Assembly: GCA_005406025.1 (NCBI GenBank)
Contig: BGZK01000728.1
Coordinates: 1-64,000 of the forward strand
DNA length: 64,000 nucleotides
Origin: Eumeta japonica
Taxonomy: Eukaryota > Arthropoda > Insecta > Lepidoptera > Psychidae
Direction of reading: 5' to 3'
Shown here: one piece after another, positions 25,101 to 35,909 of the stretch
How the letters are laid out: the number at the start of each line of letters is the position of its first letter
Numbering within the stretch: position 1 is the stretch's first letter
Notes under the pieces: generated by a model
Database searches by the model: none
Seen by the model: only the letters and a program-made list of their open reading frames with translations
What the model was told of the DNA's origin: nothing
Program-made: the position numbers and the translations under genes

Positions 25101-27700
25101 ATACTCTTTCTGTTGATCAATTCTGACTGTTTTTTTCTACTTCTTACTCGAGTCTCATCAGCTGTTGATAGTAAAAATTCGAATTGATGGTTTTGCCTGA
25201 TGGTAATGAACAATTCCCTTCCAACCCTACCACACATATAACATCAACTTATTGCAAGTTAATTCGGATTTCGCTATAATCTGTGCAGCTAGCTTGCTTG
25301 CTTTATGACCATGATTTTGTCATAGGTAATCCATTTTACATCACCAGTAATCAATTTTTATATGATACACATATATTAAGAAAACATACTGGACGTTCAA
25401 ATGTATATGTATGGCTCGATCGCGGCCGTAAAACTTTATGTATGGAAACAATTTTTCTCATAATCTGGACTAGAGTTTTTAGGGTTCCATAGTCAACAAG
25501 GAATGCTTATAGTTTCGTCATGTCCTTCCGTCTGCGTCTTACTTCGGGCACAGGTACCATTAGAAAGCTGTAATTTGATATGGGAATATATATCACACTG
25601 ACAAAGTGGTAGAATACAATCTTGAAAACAGATCATTTTAAGGGTACCTCCTCTACATGTAAAGTTGGGGTGAATTCTTTTTTCTCGTCTATCCCATGGT
25701 GTGGGGTATCGTTAGATAAATTATTCAAAAACATTGCGACTCTATGACAAACTTTTTTCGATCTAAGAATTCGTTTGAGAAATATTAAGGTTTCTAGCGC
25801 TAATTTACGTTAGAATCATGTGTAATTGAATTAGTTTACCAGAGCATAAAGTTGAAATTGGAATGAATGATTTAATTTCAAATAATTAAAAGTCAAAATT
25901 GAGGGTATATATCATATAAAAATGACATTCTAGCTATAATGTTACATTAATTTGAAAAAAAATATTCTCACTTCTCTGGTTTTTAAAATATATCAATAAC
26001 AAATAATTTTGAAATAAAACTGTTATTTGATTTACATTTCCGTTGTAGTTGTTGAGGCGCTTAAAATATGCAGTATTTCAATTAATAATGAAATAATGTT
26101 TACAAAGAATTTAAAAGATGACATCAATGTATGTTTGGGAAACCTTAAAATATGTGTAACATGTGTTTGGTCAGATTTACTCATGGTATATAATATATTT
26201 AAGGACTGTGCAAAGATAACTATATGCAGTGTATATAATCTAGATTTGAGAAATTTTACATTTTGGACGTTAATTCAATGTAAATTGCTCGTATATGGAA
26301 ACGAGATTCGAGAGGTTGAATCGACATTAAATAAAGACAACAAAATGAAATCCATAACTTTTATCATAGAAAAAATGTTGGCATATTCAGCTCGTTCGTC
26401 CATAACGTCAATGGAGAGTCGTCTGGAGCGGCTTCGGCCGTGCGCCGCGCCGCCGGCCGTGGAGCTGTGGTCGCAGTGCTACGAGCGCTGGTTGCTTCCC
26501 CTGGACGCCGCGGGCGCGGGCCGAGTACAATACCATATCTACAACGTGGCCGTCTTGGATCAGGTGCAGAACTTTATTTTTGTGCTTAATTCCGTAGTTT
26601 CTAACCTCATCACCACTTTGTATTGAGAGTCTATGAACGATATTTTTGTTAGCACATGTTTAAGTTCCATTGCTTGTATTTGAGTTGGGGTCTAGTTACT
26701 GTGCGCTTGGCAACAAGTGTCAAATTGTATTGCTATTTGTGAAGTTTAGTTTTCCTTTAATAGAGAATATAAATAAATTTATATATTAATATATAAACTT
26801 ACATTCACCACCTAACAAGACCTCAGATTGCGATTACATAGTAAATTACGCCACAATCACGCTGTCGTTTTTCTTTATGAACTCAATTTTGGATAGCAGA
26901 AATAGCTGTCAAAAATTTTGATGTAATATTTTTTTTTATCAAAATAATGAAGCAAAATGTTCATTACAGAGGGCTTTCTTTTGTCCACTCAAATATACTT
27001 AAGCTCACTACCATACAATGTTGTAGCTGTTGTTTAGCAATGATTTTGTCTATTTTTTACATCTATTGTTTAACTATAAAATTTTAATGTCAAATTCGTG
27101 CCTTTGAGAGCAAGTTAACCTATCACTTAAAGGGTTGACACATTGAATGTCAGGGTATAAAACATTTTATCCAATTTGGTTGAGTATATACATTATTTTC
27201 AACCCCAAAAAACAAATCTAAGAATAAAATAAAAAGAAAAAATAAATAAAAAAACATTCTGAATATGTATAACATTTATATGAAAATGGGTTTGAATTAG
27301 TAGTAGCAAAGCGTTTCGCGTTTAAAAATGAGACCCGAAATAATGTATGATGCCGCGTTGCCCCCACTCTCCACGCGGCACAACGTACGTAAGGGATCAT
27401 TTCATAACCAGATTATTTATGCATTTTTAATATTCGAGTTTTAATTCTTTATTTTTCACAAAATCGTTTGTATAGATTCATCGGCTAAAAGAAAAAATGG
27501 TATCCCTATCCATCATGAGTCGGCACTCTACCGGTGAGGCGGAGGCGGGTGCCCTCAAGCGGCATCTGGTGCCGCGCTTCTACCCGTTTAGTTGTAGTAG
27601 GGCGCAGGACGCGCCCACCACCCTTGACGCCATGCAAGTCAGCCTCATCGACGCCAGCCAGCTTCTGGATTCGCAGTCGCTACTTAATGCTCCCGATTAA
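10175..27700 (+). CDS. myotubularin-related pseudophosphatase, MTMR10/11/12 type (5' end missing)
   Basis: Ten exons join in frame: 10175-10311, 10985-11131, 14589-15044, 15504-15674, 18478-18607, 19157-19292, 19771-19999, 24558-24675, 26391-26563, 27476-27700 (stop TAA). They give about 639 residues plus an incomplete first codon; the family is about 700-780 residues, so one N-terminal exon or more is missing. Residues 1-95 are the PH-GRAM lipid-binding domain, 100-470 the myotubularin phosphatase fold. Where active enzymes have C-x5-R, this protein has EGEGVDY (Glu346 and Tyr352 replace Cys and Arg), so it should be catalytically dead. Inactive members bind and regulate active MTM1/MTMR2-type PI3P/PI(3,5)P2 phosphatases on endosomal membranes. 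GFQSLIQKEW (about 370) and FQFSETYL (about 430) match MTMR10/12 best. The exon 9 acceptor at 26391 was chosen because the nearer AG would create an in-frame stop. Exons 1-4 are strikingly GC-rich. Confidence 0.93.
11470..11735 (+). repeat. interspersed repeat relic in MTMR-like intron 2
   Basis: 'tctgtttgtctgtctgtttgtc' type pyrimidine-rich DNA followed by 'ggtattttcggagcggctaa' resembles a common lepidopteran interspersed repeat. No ends or ORF can be defined. It precedes the hexamer-rich segment. Confidence 0.4.
11739..12125 (+). mobile_element. Helitron-like 3' end with degenerate GAATCG hexamer tract
   Basis: 11740-12010 is a degenerate six-base repeat (variants of gaatcg/ggatcg/gaaacg), which also makes the translated frames Arg/Glu/Ser-rich and open by chance. 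It is followed by 'gacaacgtctgctgggccag' and ends in ctag|t at 12121-12125. This is the CTAG terminus with a short preceding palindrome (gctgggccagc), typical of Helitrons. The 5' end was not found. Confidence 0.6.
12298..12469 (-). CDS. possible Cys-rich coding exon nested in an MTMR-like intron
   Basis: On the minus strand an acceptor (tttatag) at 12470 opens a 57-codon frame that starts NQCRYCVFY and ends CEHCRYRERV, closing at a donor G|GTAAAT at 12297. If no splice occurs there, a TAA stops it at 12290. Third codon positions are mostly G or C, the same bias as the confirmed exons here; the other two frames have early stops. Two C-x2-C pairs about 50 residues apart suggest zinc binding. 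I recognise no family. A GC-rich segment at 13142-13197 (-) with possible splice sites could be an upstream exon. It may be an independent gene inside the intron, or part of a transposon. Confidence 0.35.
13030..13072 (+). promoter_or_regulatory. possible TATA core promoter
   Basis: TATATAAA at 13030-13037 is followed about 32 bp later by an initiator-like 'agttagt' (13066-13072), the normal insect spacing. No convincing downstream ORF starts here, so it could belong to a transposon or be chance. Confidence 0.25.
13633..13660. repeat. perfect 12-bp inverted repeat, 4-nt loop
   Basis: Arms 13633-13644 and 13649-13660 are exact complements in the third quarter of MTMR-like intron 2. Confidence 0.7.
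13714..13895 (+). repeat. diverged direct repeat, two copies of about 78 bp
   Basis: Copy 1 (13714-13793) and copy 2 (13819-13895) share 'tttattggct', 'taaattttattg', 'cggttaaac' and 'cttagtaatt' in the same order. The period is about 103 bp. It is intronic and non-coding. Confidence 0.65.
13950..14125 (-). repeat. degenerate GAATCG-type hexamer tract (reverse)
   Basis: A run of 'cgattc', 'cgatct', 'cggttc' units on the + strand is the reverse complement of the tract at 11740-12010. Such tracts recur at 36465-36600, 46540-46800, 50800-50920 and 51845-52010. Confidence 0.5.
14205..14410 (+). mobile_element. tRNA-derived SINE
   Basis: The head has a tRNA-like A box (ctcaatggttaagagc, about 14223-14238) and B box (gggatcgatcc, about 14263-14273) at normal internal-promoter spacing. 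It ends in 'tgcctcagcagtggggtgat' at 14381-14400, which recurs at 28819-28840. RNA polymerase III would read it from the head. It lies in MTMR-like intron 2. Confidence 0.65.
15045..15503 (+). other. MTMR-like intron 3, non-coding
   Basis: AT-rich; no recognisable repeat end or gene. Confidence 0.6.
17120..17535 (+). repeat. dispersed repeat X, copy 3
   Basis: Shares 'tagttaaataacaaaaataa', the 'taggggggcac' motif, the 'aaatgatcgctctgaaagt' block and 'gagttattgccgaaaa' in the same order as the other X copies. Further downstream, 'gctcttggccggttt' at 17850-17865 may be its far end, separated by other DNA. Confidence 0.75.
20390..20870 (+). mobile_element. lepidopteran-type SINE/LINE tail repeat, copy 1
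   Basis: Starts near 'ttggctgcaccatgaaaat' and holds the 'gtgtccataggcggcggtga' block (20613-20632). The same two blocks occur in the same order at 40848-40960, and the second alone at about 23187-23206 and 39530-39592. From memory, 'ggcggtgatcac' blocks mark a SINE family abundant in Lepidoptera. It lies in MTMR-like intron 7. Borders are approximate. Confidence 0.6.
21228..21850 (+). repeat. dispersed repeat X, copy 4 (least interrupted)
   Basis: Runs from 'aggtgtcttatataagctgc' to 'gcatggtctgacatgctctt' without a large insertion, so it is the best reference copy: about 620 bp, AT-rich, no ORF. It lies in MTMR-like intron 7. Confidence 0.8.
21905..22990 (+). pseudogene. decayed LINE reverse transcriptase
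   Basis: Ordered fragments of a Jockey/R1-like reverse transcriptase can be read despite many stops. They are RHYGFHRD, ENEGEALGVSFNIAKTFDKV (RT motif with the first catalytic Asp neighbourhood), a 'NVCCHVND' relic of the YADD box near 22305, QVRSHME near 22692 and YGECLEEIFNLISVTEF near 22928-22978. It lies in MTMR-like intron 7 and is plainly dead. Confidence 0.7.
23175..23265 (+). mobile_element. SINE tail fragment, copy 2
   Basis: Contains the 'tctatggacggcggtgatca' block of the family described at 20390. Only the 3' part remains. Confidence 0.55.
23623..23663. repeat. perfect 15-bp inverted repeat, 11-nt loop
   Basis: Arms 23623-23637 and 23649-23663. Intronic; no transposon signature around it. 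Confidence 0.8.
24439..24480. repeat. 19-bp inverted repeat, 4-nt loop
   Basis: Arms 24439-24457 and 24462-24480 with one mismatch. It lies about 80 bp upstream of the acceptor of MTMR-like exon 8, so a stem in the pre-mRNA is possible. Confidence 0.8.
24730..25262 (-). pseudogene. decayed mariner transposase, C-terminal half
   Basis: The minus frame 24896-25237 reads ELINRKSMVFQHYNARPHTS and later HSDFYLFRSLQNFL, the DDE region of an irritans/Maori-like mariner. It is a different lineage from the element at 427. The second catalytic Asp is changed to Tyr (HDNA to HYNA). The sequence near 24724-24745 may be a worn terminal repeat. It lies in MTMR-like intron 8. Confidence 0.75.
25480..25770 (+). 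repeat. interspersed repeat related to X
   Basis: 'tttttagggttccatagtca', then 'tttcgtcatgtccttccgtc' and 'gggtacctcctctacatgta', match from memory a widespread lepidopteran repeat that carries X-like parts. No ORF. Confidence 0.45.
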
Positions 27701-30700
27701 TGATGTCACCTTATCGATCAATTGGTGATACTAAACTTATTTATAACAATTGGTACAAACAAAAATTCGGTAATTTTCTTTTTTAACTTAAATAGTATTC
27801 TAAAATACTGTGTACAGTAAATACTTACCTCGTATTGTTTCATATATTCATATTGCTTTTAATTTAAAAAAATATACTTAGGTACATAACAGGTTTTATT
27901 ATACATTTCATCTCTATTTCTACATATAACATCGACTATTTTGATAGTGGAAGACGAAATTAAGGTCTTATAAAAATGAGACTTTAATTTCTTGCAGTTT
28001 ATTTTACAAATGGAATTGTTAATAAGCAGAAGTTAACTGCATGCAACACTTTTTGTAACGTATAATTTGTTATTTTTATTCTAGACACTATTATTCTGTT
28101 GATATATTTAAAATTTTATCAAGCATCACCAAAAACTGTACTAGTTATATTTCATTTATTTGTACTACATAACTAATAGATAGTAAAGATACAATGTAAA
28201 ATTGTAAACAAGTTAAAATGAGAATGTTTGTTGGAGTGAAAGAGGTTGATATGCTATAATTCATTATATTCAAATGGGAAATAATTTATATATAGGATCT
28301 ACAGTGTACCTTTATTTAACCACATCTCTAATGATACATCCCGAATAAGTTTGAAATTAACTTTTAGTTTGTAGCTTAGGCTATAGGCCATAGGATGGTT
28401 AATCTTTTGGATTTAGAAACTCATTTTGCATTGAAATTACTCCAGTAAATGTATGTGAAAGGCCACATACTCATCCTGTGGTAACTGATGTGGTTATTTC
28501 AATGTTTTTGTAAATAAAATAAGGAAATAATTTTATTACAAAGATTTATATGGCCAAAACCTTCATATTATTGTACTATGTTGTATTGCTGACATCTACA
28601 CTCAACCTCGGCATGTTAAAACTAGTGCAATTTCAGAAATTTGTAATGTACTAATTTCGACAAGCCACTTTGTGCCTCGAAAAGAAGTTGTTTGTCCCAA
28701 ATATTATTACTGCATTAGTGACAGCAGTTATTAAGAGGCTTCCAATCTTCACTGGTGCCAGGGTGAAGAGCTGAAGGACCAAGTTCTTCAATGTGAAATA
28801 AAACGATTGTGGAAGAGTATGCCTCAGCAGTGTGGGGTGATAAAACTCTGGCATAACAAATACCACAAAATTGGAAGGCAATTTGACTACTACCATCTTA
28901 CATTTGACATGTTGTAATCTAAATATTTAAGCTTACATGTATAATTTATATATATGTTTGCATTCTTACCAATCATTAACATTTTAAACTAATTAATATC
29001 TTTTTTTTTTCCATGTAAATATTTTTCAAGAATTATTCACAAAATTAACCATAATGTTTTAAACAGTATCGAACAGGAAATTTCTTTAATGTAATTTTTG
29101 CATAATCATACCAAATAATTTACTTTAATTCTTTGAAATTCAATTATTAAGTATTAATTTTAAGGACTGATCACTATGATTGTTGTAAATATGGCAGCTG
29201 TACTAGTTGTTAAATAATATTGTTTAAAATTTTATTATACAGCGACATGTGCTAAATACCATATTTATTCACTTTGTAATTTTAATGAATAGGCATGCAA
29301 AATATATTTACGTATAGTTATAAAACTCATAAGAGTACATATTTATTTTATTTTAATTTTATGTGTACATGGCGGTCATAAGTGTCTTATGTTTTTTATA
29401 AGAAACATTATTATTAATTCACTTTCAGTTTTATTGATTTCAGTCAGTAGGTGAAGCTAATCAAGACAAACCTTTAAGTCTGGTAGCATATTTTTTTGTA
29501 GACATCAAAAAACTTCCTAAAAGTTTCTGTAATTTTTACAATGTTTCATTTTCACTTAAAATATAACAAGCGTATACTTACCACATCGGAACTTGAATGG
29601 TAGATGAATAGTCATATTTATTTAAGATATATGAATGACATTATTATTTTTGTATGGACTGTACCATATTATTGTTGTTAGTAGTGTACACTATATTTTG
29701 ACATTTGTAAGCTAATAAGTATTAATAACAATAATAAAATTATAACATTGTTGATCAGCGTAAAACACTTGTATCTACACTATTTTACTACACATCGCCG
29801 GTTTAAAAGGTAGTGCCATCTAGCGGCGTCAAACGTTAATATTATGATTTGTGGTTTAGTAATTTCGAAACGAAAACATTTCATATTTCATTAATTGAGA
29901 CCAATCCATCGATTTGGAATATACTAAATCTATGTAGTAAGTGTAATAGTAAGGCGAGGCCAAAGCAAAATACATCAGCATATAAAATGGTACATGTGTG
30001 CAGAATAATATACATCAAGTATCAATATAAGTGCAATAACTGCTAATATCTACATAAAAATGACATTGTAAAAGATGGAAATGTATGTATCAATATGATT
30101 TCAAGTTAAAATTTGCACACATTCACATTGTTCATGCAATAACTTCTTCATGCATTTATATACAATACTTGTAACACACTTCTAAAGCATTTCATTTGAC
30201 AGAAATAGATTTCAATGGTACTTATATATGCGATTTACAATTCTGTGAGTTTTTGTTTTTAAATTGGTTACATCCAAACTATATGAATTAATTTAAAATA
30301 GGATCAATATAAGATCAGAAACATAGAATTATAACTATGTAAGTCTCGCCTATCTATTTCATTCCAATACACGCGTATACCACGCTTTTTCTTTTTTTGT
30401 ATTGACTGGTGCAGCGTATATTAAATCTATGGTCTGATCAGGGTTTGTTTACCGTAATAAAATCGTTATTATAAAAAAAATGTGGAAGTATGGACTATAT
30501 CGAAATGAATGCAGCATTCCGCGCGGTGTGAACCATTCATCGTTCTGTACTCTTATGTGTCCCAGGGCTCTGCCACCACTGTAGCTCAGTTAAGTGTACC
30601 TGACGATGCGATAATACTTATGTTTAAAATGACCACAAATACAAAAAAATACCCAATTTGTTTTGTTTTTCATTTTTGCATCACCCAGACTTTGTGAACA

Positions 30701-30720
30701 TACCTGATTCTTATGAAATA
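27701..30720. other. 3' flank of the MTMR-like gene and intergenic DNA
   Basis: AT-rich. A possible poly(A) signal AATAAA lies at 28513-28518, about 0.8 kb past the stop codon, which fits a long 3' UTR. 28640-28850 holds a SINE-like tail that shares 'tgcctcagcagt' with 14381. No coding signal is visible. Confidence 0.5.
29815..29826 (+). promoter_or_regulatory. CTCF-like motif
   Basis: gccatctagcgg fits the core of the CTCF consensus on the reverse strand (GCCMYCTRSTGG) with one mismatch. It lies in the intergenic region between the MTMR-like and metaxin genes. A single 12-bp match in AT-rich DNA is only suggestive. Confidence 0.25.
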
Positions 30721-30722
30721 TT

Positions 30723-30728
30723 TTTATT
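30723..30728 (-). terminator. poly(A) signal for a possible minus-strand exon
   Basis: AATAAA on the minus strand, about 160 nt past the stop codon of the possible exon 30887-31015. Confidence 0.3.
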
Positions 30729-30886
30729 ATTATGGTGAATCTATAAAGCTTAAATCACCTGGGTATTATTATCTTACCGCATTCCATATGACAGTGATAT
30801 TAAACATATTTGCACAGCACATTTTCATAGACCACATCAGTTAAACATTGAAATACATAATATTCTTGCAGCTGCTGTCCCTCTTC

Positions 30887-31015
30887 TTACTCCGGTTTTG
30901 CATGTCCACTTTTTGATTTGGTTATTTTCAGTTTCTTGATTTTTTCCAAATGCCTTTTTGCCTTTTTTAACTTATTCACTAATAATGGTTTCTGCCAACT
31001 CCAAGTAGATAAATG
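30887..31015 (-). CDS. possible terminal exon, Lys-rich C-terminus of unidentified protein
   Basis: On the minus strand a good acceptor (tttttatacacag) at 31016 opens a 42-codon frame ending in TAA at 30887. It begins HLSTWSWQKP and continues with a strongly basic helix (LKKAKRHLEKIKKLK). The frame is too short to have been picked up by a size filter. A possible poly(A) signal lies downstream. I found no upstream exon and recognise no family; nuclear or ribosome-associated proteins often end this way, but that is not evidence. Chance cannot be excluded at this length. Confidence 0.35.
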   Translation of the reverse strand, partial: HLSTWSWQKPLLVNKLKKAKRHLEKIKKLKITKSKSGHAKPE

Positions 31016-31747
31016 CTGTGTATAAAAACAAATTTATCATTGTATACATAATATTTTATATTAATCTTTTTCTATCTGATTAAATTAAGAAAATAAATTT
31101 TAATATTATTTTTTTATGCATATGAATACAATATATAGAGTTAGTGTCTAATTCAAGCGACAACTTAAGTGAAGAGTATCAGGTATCATAGGTAGGAAGT
31201 TATGTAAAGTTAAAAGATAGTTAAATATGTTTCATAAAACAGTGTGAAGTTACAGGAAATCACATAAGCCTTGTGAAAGTAAGTGCATCAGATAAAGATG
31301 ATAAAATGATTATTGAAGAGATAAAAATAGGCAAAACTGATGTTTAATAATCATTTATTTATAATTTTGAAGATTAAAAGTAATCTACGGGGTGCCTGGA
31401 TTGTCAAGTCGGTAATCTCTCGCCGGACATTATATTGGTCGAGTTTAGTTTCTAACTAAACTAACATATATTTATAATTTTGTATGTTTAATCATGACTT
31501 CGCAATTTAAAGATACTACTTTATAGTTTTCAGTTTATAATTAAATATCTTCATTTAGTAAAATAGATGAAAAACCCTACTTGGCTGTATCTTCTATACA
31601 GCCGTAAGTTTAACATGAGACAATTTGGAAGAATAATATGAATTGATGTTTAACTGAGTTTATTAGGCACAGGTCGATGGTAAGAAAAGTATGAAATACA
31701 ATGAGAAAGGTTAACTTTTAAATTACATAGGGTTAAGACAGATCAGA

Positions 31748-31806
31748 ATCGGATTCGGTACTTTATTGTCCAGAGCCACTTAACTATTGAGCTACCACCG
31801 CACAAC
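31748..31806 (-). mobile_element. tRNA-like SINE head (reverse)
   Basis: Read on the minus strand it gives 'ggtggtagctcaatagttaa' (A box) and 'gtaccgaatcc' (B box). It is the same kind of head as at 14205. The tail is not defined; it may extend to about 31380. Confidence 0.5.
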
Positions 31807-33080
31807 CAGTGAAAACGTTAGCTGTTTCGCATTTCATAATATCAGAATACAAGTATAAAGTTAAAGTCCAATATTTCTCATTTTATTTTGCCATCGGAAA
31901 CTTACACCATAATATATGGGCATTGTATGAAAGATATCAACAAATTACGTTTGGAAACGTGCAAGTAATAAATTGGCTTAATAGTTGTAATTCAAAGATG
32001 TGCGAAACAACTCATGGAAAGAGGAAAAAATAATGACTAATGTTATACAATTTCGAACATTGTCAAATAAAAAATGTAGATTTAAACAACACCACCTGTT
32101 GCTACATAACTAATTTTGTTCACTAACGCACCAACAAATGGTGTTAGTGCATAAAAGTCCCTATCAACTAAATGACCCCAATTAAAAACGAAAACATAGA
32201 TTTATCCATGTCAAAAATTGTAAAGCGAATTTTACCTGGCTCCTGAATATGTAATGGTACCCTCAAGTCTTTTCCAATATTATCACATTGACACCATTTA
32301 ATCAAACTAATGGTGTAAACATTTATTACCTAACATTTTTTTAAAATCCATTTAATCACCAATTTCATTGAGTAGAGTTTATTAAAAATAAATATAATTC
32401 CATAGCACAATATTAGTATAGAGTAAATATGCACATGGATGTAGAATGTGGACAGTTTTTTTTGCATCTTGTATCAACAACAGAGATTTACTCGGCATCA
32501 CGGGTTTGCCATAGAGATATAATAACATCCCCCATGGGAAAAGTTGCTGATGTTCATATTCATCAATAAATAGATAGATTGCAAATTTCAACAAAGTATT
32601 TTATATAAATAGTTTATCGTTGAGAACTAATAACATAGTAACAACATAATTATAGTTCAAAATTTCACGAATGGTACCAAATAGAGCAAAGTTAAAAAAA
32701 GTCTCACTTTTCCAGAGGAAATGTATAAACTTTAAAATCAAACCTTCATAAAATTAAAAATTTTCATCACTATCATTAGGGTAGTTTGCGAGATCGTCAT
32801 GGCTGATATTAGTTTGTTTTTAATCCAAGATTATTATATGTATTTTTGAAATCTGTAGGAACACATCACAAGTGATTTTGAATTTTTTTGGTTCCAATAA
32901 GTGAATGTTGCAAATTATGATATTTTTAGGCAGGAGGTACTTATTTGGATATACACTAAAGCAAATTAAGACACTAGAAACGTTTCAAATCAAAATGATT
33001 TTTTATTAAATAGTAACTATAAAATTTATTAATTTAATAGTAATTTCTAAATATTTTAAGAATCCATACATGAATGACTA

Positions 33081-33110
33081 CTGTAATGAAGTATATACAC
33101 TTCATTACAG
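33081..33110. repeat. perfect 11-bp inverted repeat, 8-nt loop
   Basis: Arms 33081-33091 and 33100-33110. Confidence 0.65.
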
Positions 33111-33387
33111 CATTTATACAATTGTATTTTCCATTCAGCTATGCAAATGAATATTATTAGCAAAAAAAACAATAAAAATATATACCATTGGATTTATTTC
33201 TATTTTTCTTGGAAGTATTGGAGCATTTAGAAATGCAATACATTTTAATGAAGTATTTTTTTTACTTTTTTCTGTTGTTTGGCACTTGACAAGACACAGC
33301 ATTTTTTAACGATTATATCAAACGATAAAGTAAGTTTCTGGTTTTTGACACGAGATGAGAAATGTTTGCCATGCACATTCCTTATAG

Positions 33388-33765
33388 GTTTTTATAAGCC
33401 GTTACTTAGTTTGGTAGTTAAATAACAAAGATATATATTTCTAGGGGGAGCATTCTATACATATGACAGAAGCTGAAAAAAATTTTTTCACCAAACTGTG
33501 TCTGTACATATTTAGCCAATTTTTTATTAAAAACACTAAGGATTTTAAGCAACTTTTTGATAAGTGAATATTTTCGGAAATAATCGCATCTGTGAAAGTA
33601 GCGTAAATTGTATCTCCACTCTTGATCTCTTAAACCATATGTCCAAAATATATATTAAAAAAAAATACAAAGATAATATTTTATGAATACTTTTATTGTA
33701 TTTTCAATATAATCGAATATACCATTTTTAAGTTATTGGAAAAAAACTTATGACTTTTTAAGTTA
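33388..33765 (+). repeat. dispersed repeat X, copy 5 (3' truncated)
   Basis: 'tataagccgttacttagttt' near 33396, then 'taggggga', 'tcggaaataatcgc' near 33574 and 'agttattgga' near 33731. It stops about 60 bp before the first MITE. Confidence 0.7.
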
Positions 33766-33822
33766 AGTCAAATTAAACCACTTGCATGCCTCGGTGAATA
33801 CATTAGGCTGCTGAGCTTAATG

Positions 33823-34319
33823 CAGTGGAATCTCAATAACTCGAACCTCGTTAAGTCGAAATCCTCAGTAAGTCGAAAAAAATTGCCATTCCCTTCTGAT
33901 GAACCCCTAAATATGCGGTATCTCAAATTATTTAGACTTTGTAACTCAAACAAAATGTTATTTCCTTACAAAGTATTAATAATACATATTTGTACTCTAT
34001 AACTCGAATTTCAAAAAGGAGACTCCGTAAGTTGTAGTTGGTAAAATATAATGACGTCTTACATGGAATTCCTCGAAATAATAGCATGAATTCCAAAATG
34101 AATGTTCGGGTTCGGGGCTTCTAATCTATTGCTTTTGTCTTGTACACGTGCAATGAATGAATAAATTCATGAAACTTTCTAAGTAACACAATTGTGAATG
34201 TTATGTTTGTTCCTTGTCGACACAGTCAAATGTATCTCGAAGTTCATGTTAAGTCGAAAACTCGTTAACTCAAATTTTTTTGCATTTCCCTTGACATTTG
34301 AGTTATTGAGATTCCACTG
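33823..34319. mobile_element. pogo/Tigger-type MITE, copy 1
   Basis: Ends are inverted repeats, cagtggaatctcaataactc on the left and its near complement on the right, the kind seen on pogo/Tigger elements of the Tc1/mariner superfamily. TA follows on the right; the left flank is TG. It is non-coding. Its right third is nearly identical to copy 2 (differing by one T in a T run), while its left part differs at many sites from copies 2 and 3. Confidence 0.85.
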
Positions 34320-34881
34320 TATTACATATTTTACACTGTTCCCATGATTTGCAGCAGTGATTATGAGGTATTACATAAGACATCTAAAGAATTTTAAACA
34401 CTAATACACAAAGTCAAAAGTTTACCATTTATTTTTCTTTCACAAAAGCCCCTGAATCAAATAATCTGAACTCCTGCACACTGAATAGCTGTAGCCCTGG
34501 TCAAAATATAAGGCATTTATATAATCTAAAGATTGACCATCTGTCCGTTCACTTTTTTATAAAAAATCTAATCAAAAAATTTGCAATTTAACAAATAAAT
34601 ATATAATAACATATATACAGTAAAATACAAAGTGGCTGCACATTTGGTTAAAACAGGATTCATATAAAAAAAAGAAAAACATATGTTTGTCTCTTTATTT
34701 TACTACATAAAAACTATTAAACCAATCAAACACAAATTTTACACTCAGAATCTTTCTACTTTTATCCAAAACATAGGCTATACAAAAAAGCAAAAGGCTC
34801 TATGCATCAGTATTTTGTTTTCATGCAAAAACTACAAAATAATGTGGAAATTCCATACATTTCATTAAAGTATACATTATA
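34320..34881. repeat. spacer S1, duplicated at 35348
   Basis: About 562 bp, apparently identical to 35348-35909 as far as I compared by eye (period 1028 bp). It carries a 61-codon frame that is also identical in both copies but shows no coding features. Confidence 0.9.
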
Positions 34882-35347
34882 CAGTGGAATGTCAATAACT
34901 TCGAACCTCGTTAAATCGAAATTCTCAGTAAGTCGAAAAAACTGCTATTCCTTTCCGATGAACCCTAAATATGCGGTATCTCGAATTATTTAGATTTAGT
35001 AACTCGAACAAAATTTTATTTCCCTCGAATATTGATAATATATATTTATACTCTGTAAGTTAGTAGTTGGTGAAATATATTGACGTCTTACTTGGAATTC
35101 CCCGAAATAATAGCAATAAATTCCAAAATGAATGTTTGGGTTCGGGCTTCTAATCTATTGTTTTTGTGTTGTACATGTGCAATGAATGAATACATTCATG
35201 AAACTTTCTAAGTAACACAATTGTGAATGTTATGTTTGTTCCTTGTCGACACAGTCAAATGTATCTCGAAGTTCATGTTAAGTCGAAAACTCGTTAACTC
35301 AAATTTTTTGCATTTCCCTTGACATTTGAGTTATTGAGATTCCACTG
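34882..35347. mobile_element. pogo/Tigger-type MITE, copy 2 (chimeric)
   Basis: TA on both sides. The left part up to about 35192 matches copy 3. From about 35219 onward it matches copy 1 ('acaattgtgaatg', 'cgacacagtcaaatg', 'gttaactcaaat') and not copy 3 ('acagctgtgaacg', 'tgacagtcatatg', 'gttaactcgat'). It is therefore a hybrid. Confidence 0.9.
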
Positions 35348-35909
35348 TATTACATATTTTACACTGTTCCCATGATTTGCAGCAGTGATTATGAGGTATT
35401 ACATAAGACATCTAAAGAATTTTAAACACTAATACACAAAGTCAAAAGTTTACCATTTATTTTTCTTTCACAAAAGCCCCTGAATCAAATAATCTGAACT
35501 CCTGCACACTGAATAGCTGTAGCCCTGGTCAAAATATAAGGCATTTATATAATCTAAAGATTGACCATCTGTCCGTTCACTTTTTTATAAAAAATCTAAT
35601 CAAAAAATTTGCAATTTAACAAATAAATATATAATAACATATATACAGTAAAATACAAAGTGGCTGCACATTTGGTTAAAACAGGATTCATATAAAAAAA
35701 AGAAAAACATATGTTTGTCTCTTTATTTTACTACATAAAAACTATTAAACCAATCAAACACAAATTTTACACTCAGAATCTTTCTACTTTTATCCAAAAC
35801 ATAGGCTATACAAAAAAGCAAAAGGCTCTATGCATCAGTATTTTGTTTTCATGCAAAAACTACAAAATAATGTGGAAATTCCATACATTTCATTAAAGTA
35901 TACATTATA
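35348..35909. repeat. spacer S2, copy of S1
   Basis: Second copy of the spacer at 34320-34881. Near identity implies a recent event or an assembly artefact. Confidence 0.9.

Larger units (their letters stand above)
31060..33380. other. intergenic AT-rich DNA
   Basis: Apart from the SINE head and the hairpin at 33081-33110 I see no gene. The minus frame 32382-32594 is open, but its resemblance to anything known is too weak to call. Confidence 0.5.

Noticed and set aside
26027..26626. 199-codon + frame
   Set aside because: Only 26391-26563 is a real exon (MTMR-like exon 9); the upstream part is AT-rich intron and the downstream part lies past a proper donor.
28651..28896. 81-codon minus-strand frame
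   Set aside because: It lies over a SINE-like repeat tail and lacks recognisable features.
34683..35896. Two identical 61-codon frames (34683-34868 and 35711-35896)
   Set aside because: They are in the duplicated spacer, AT-rich, with no splice sites, motifs or codon bias; identity is explained by the duplication.
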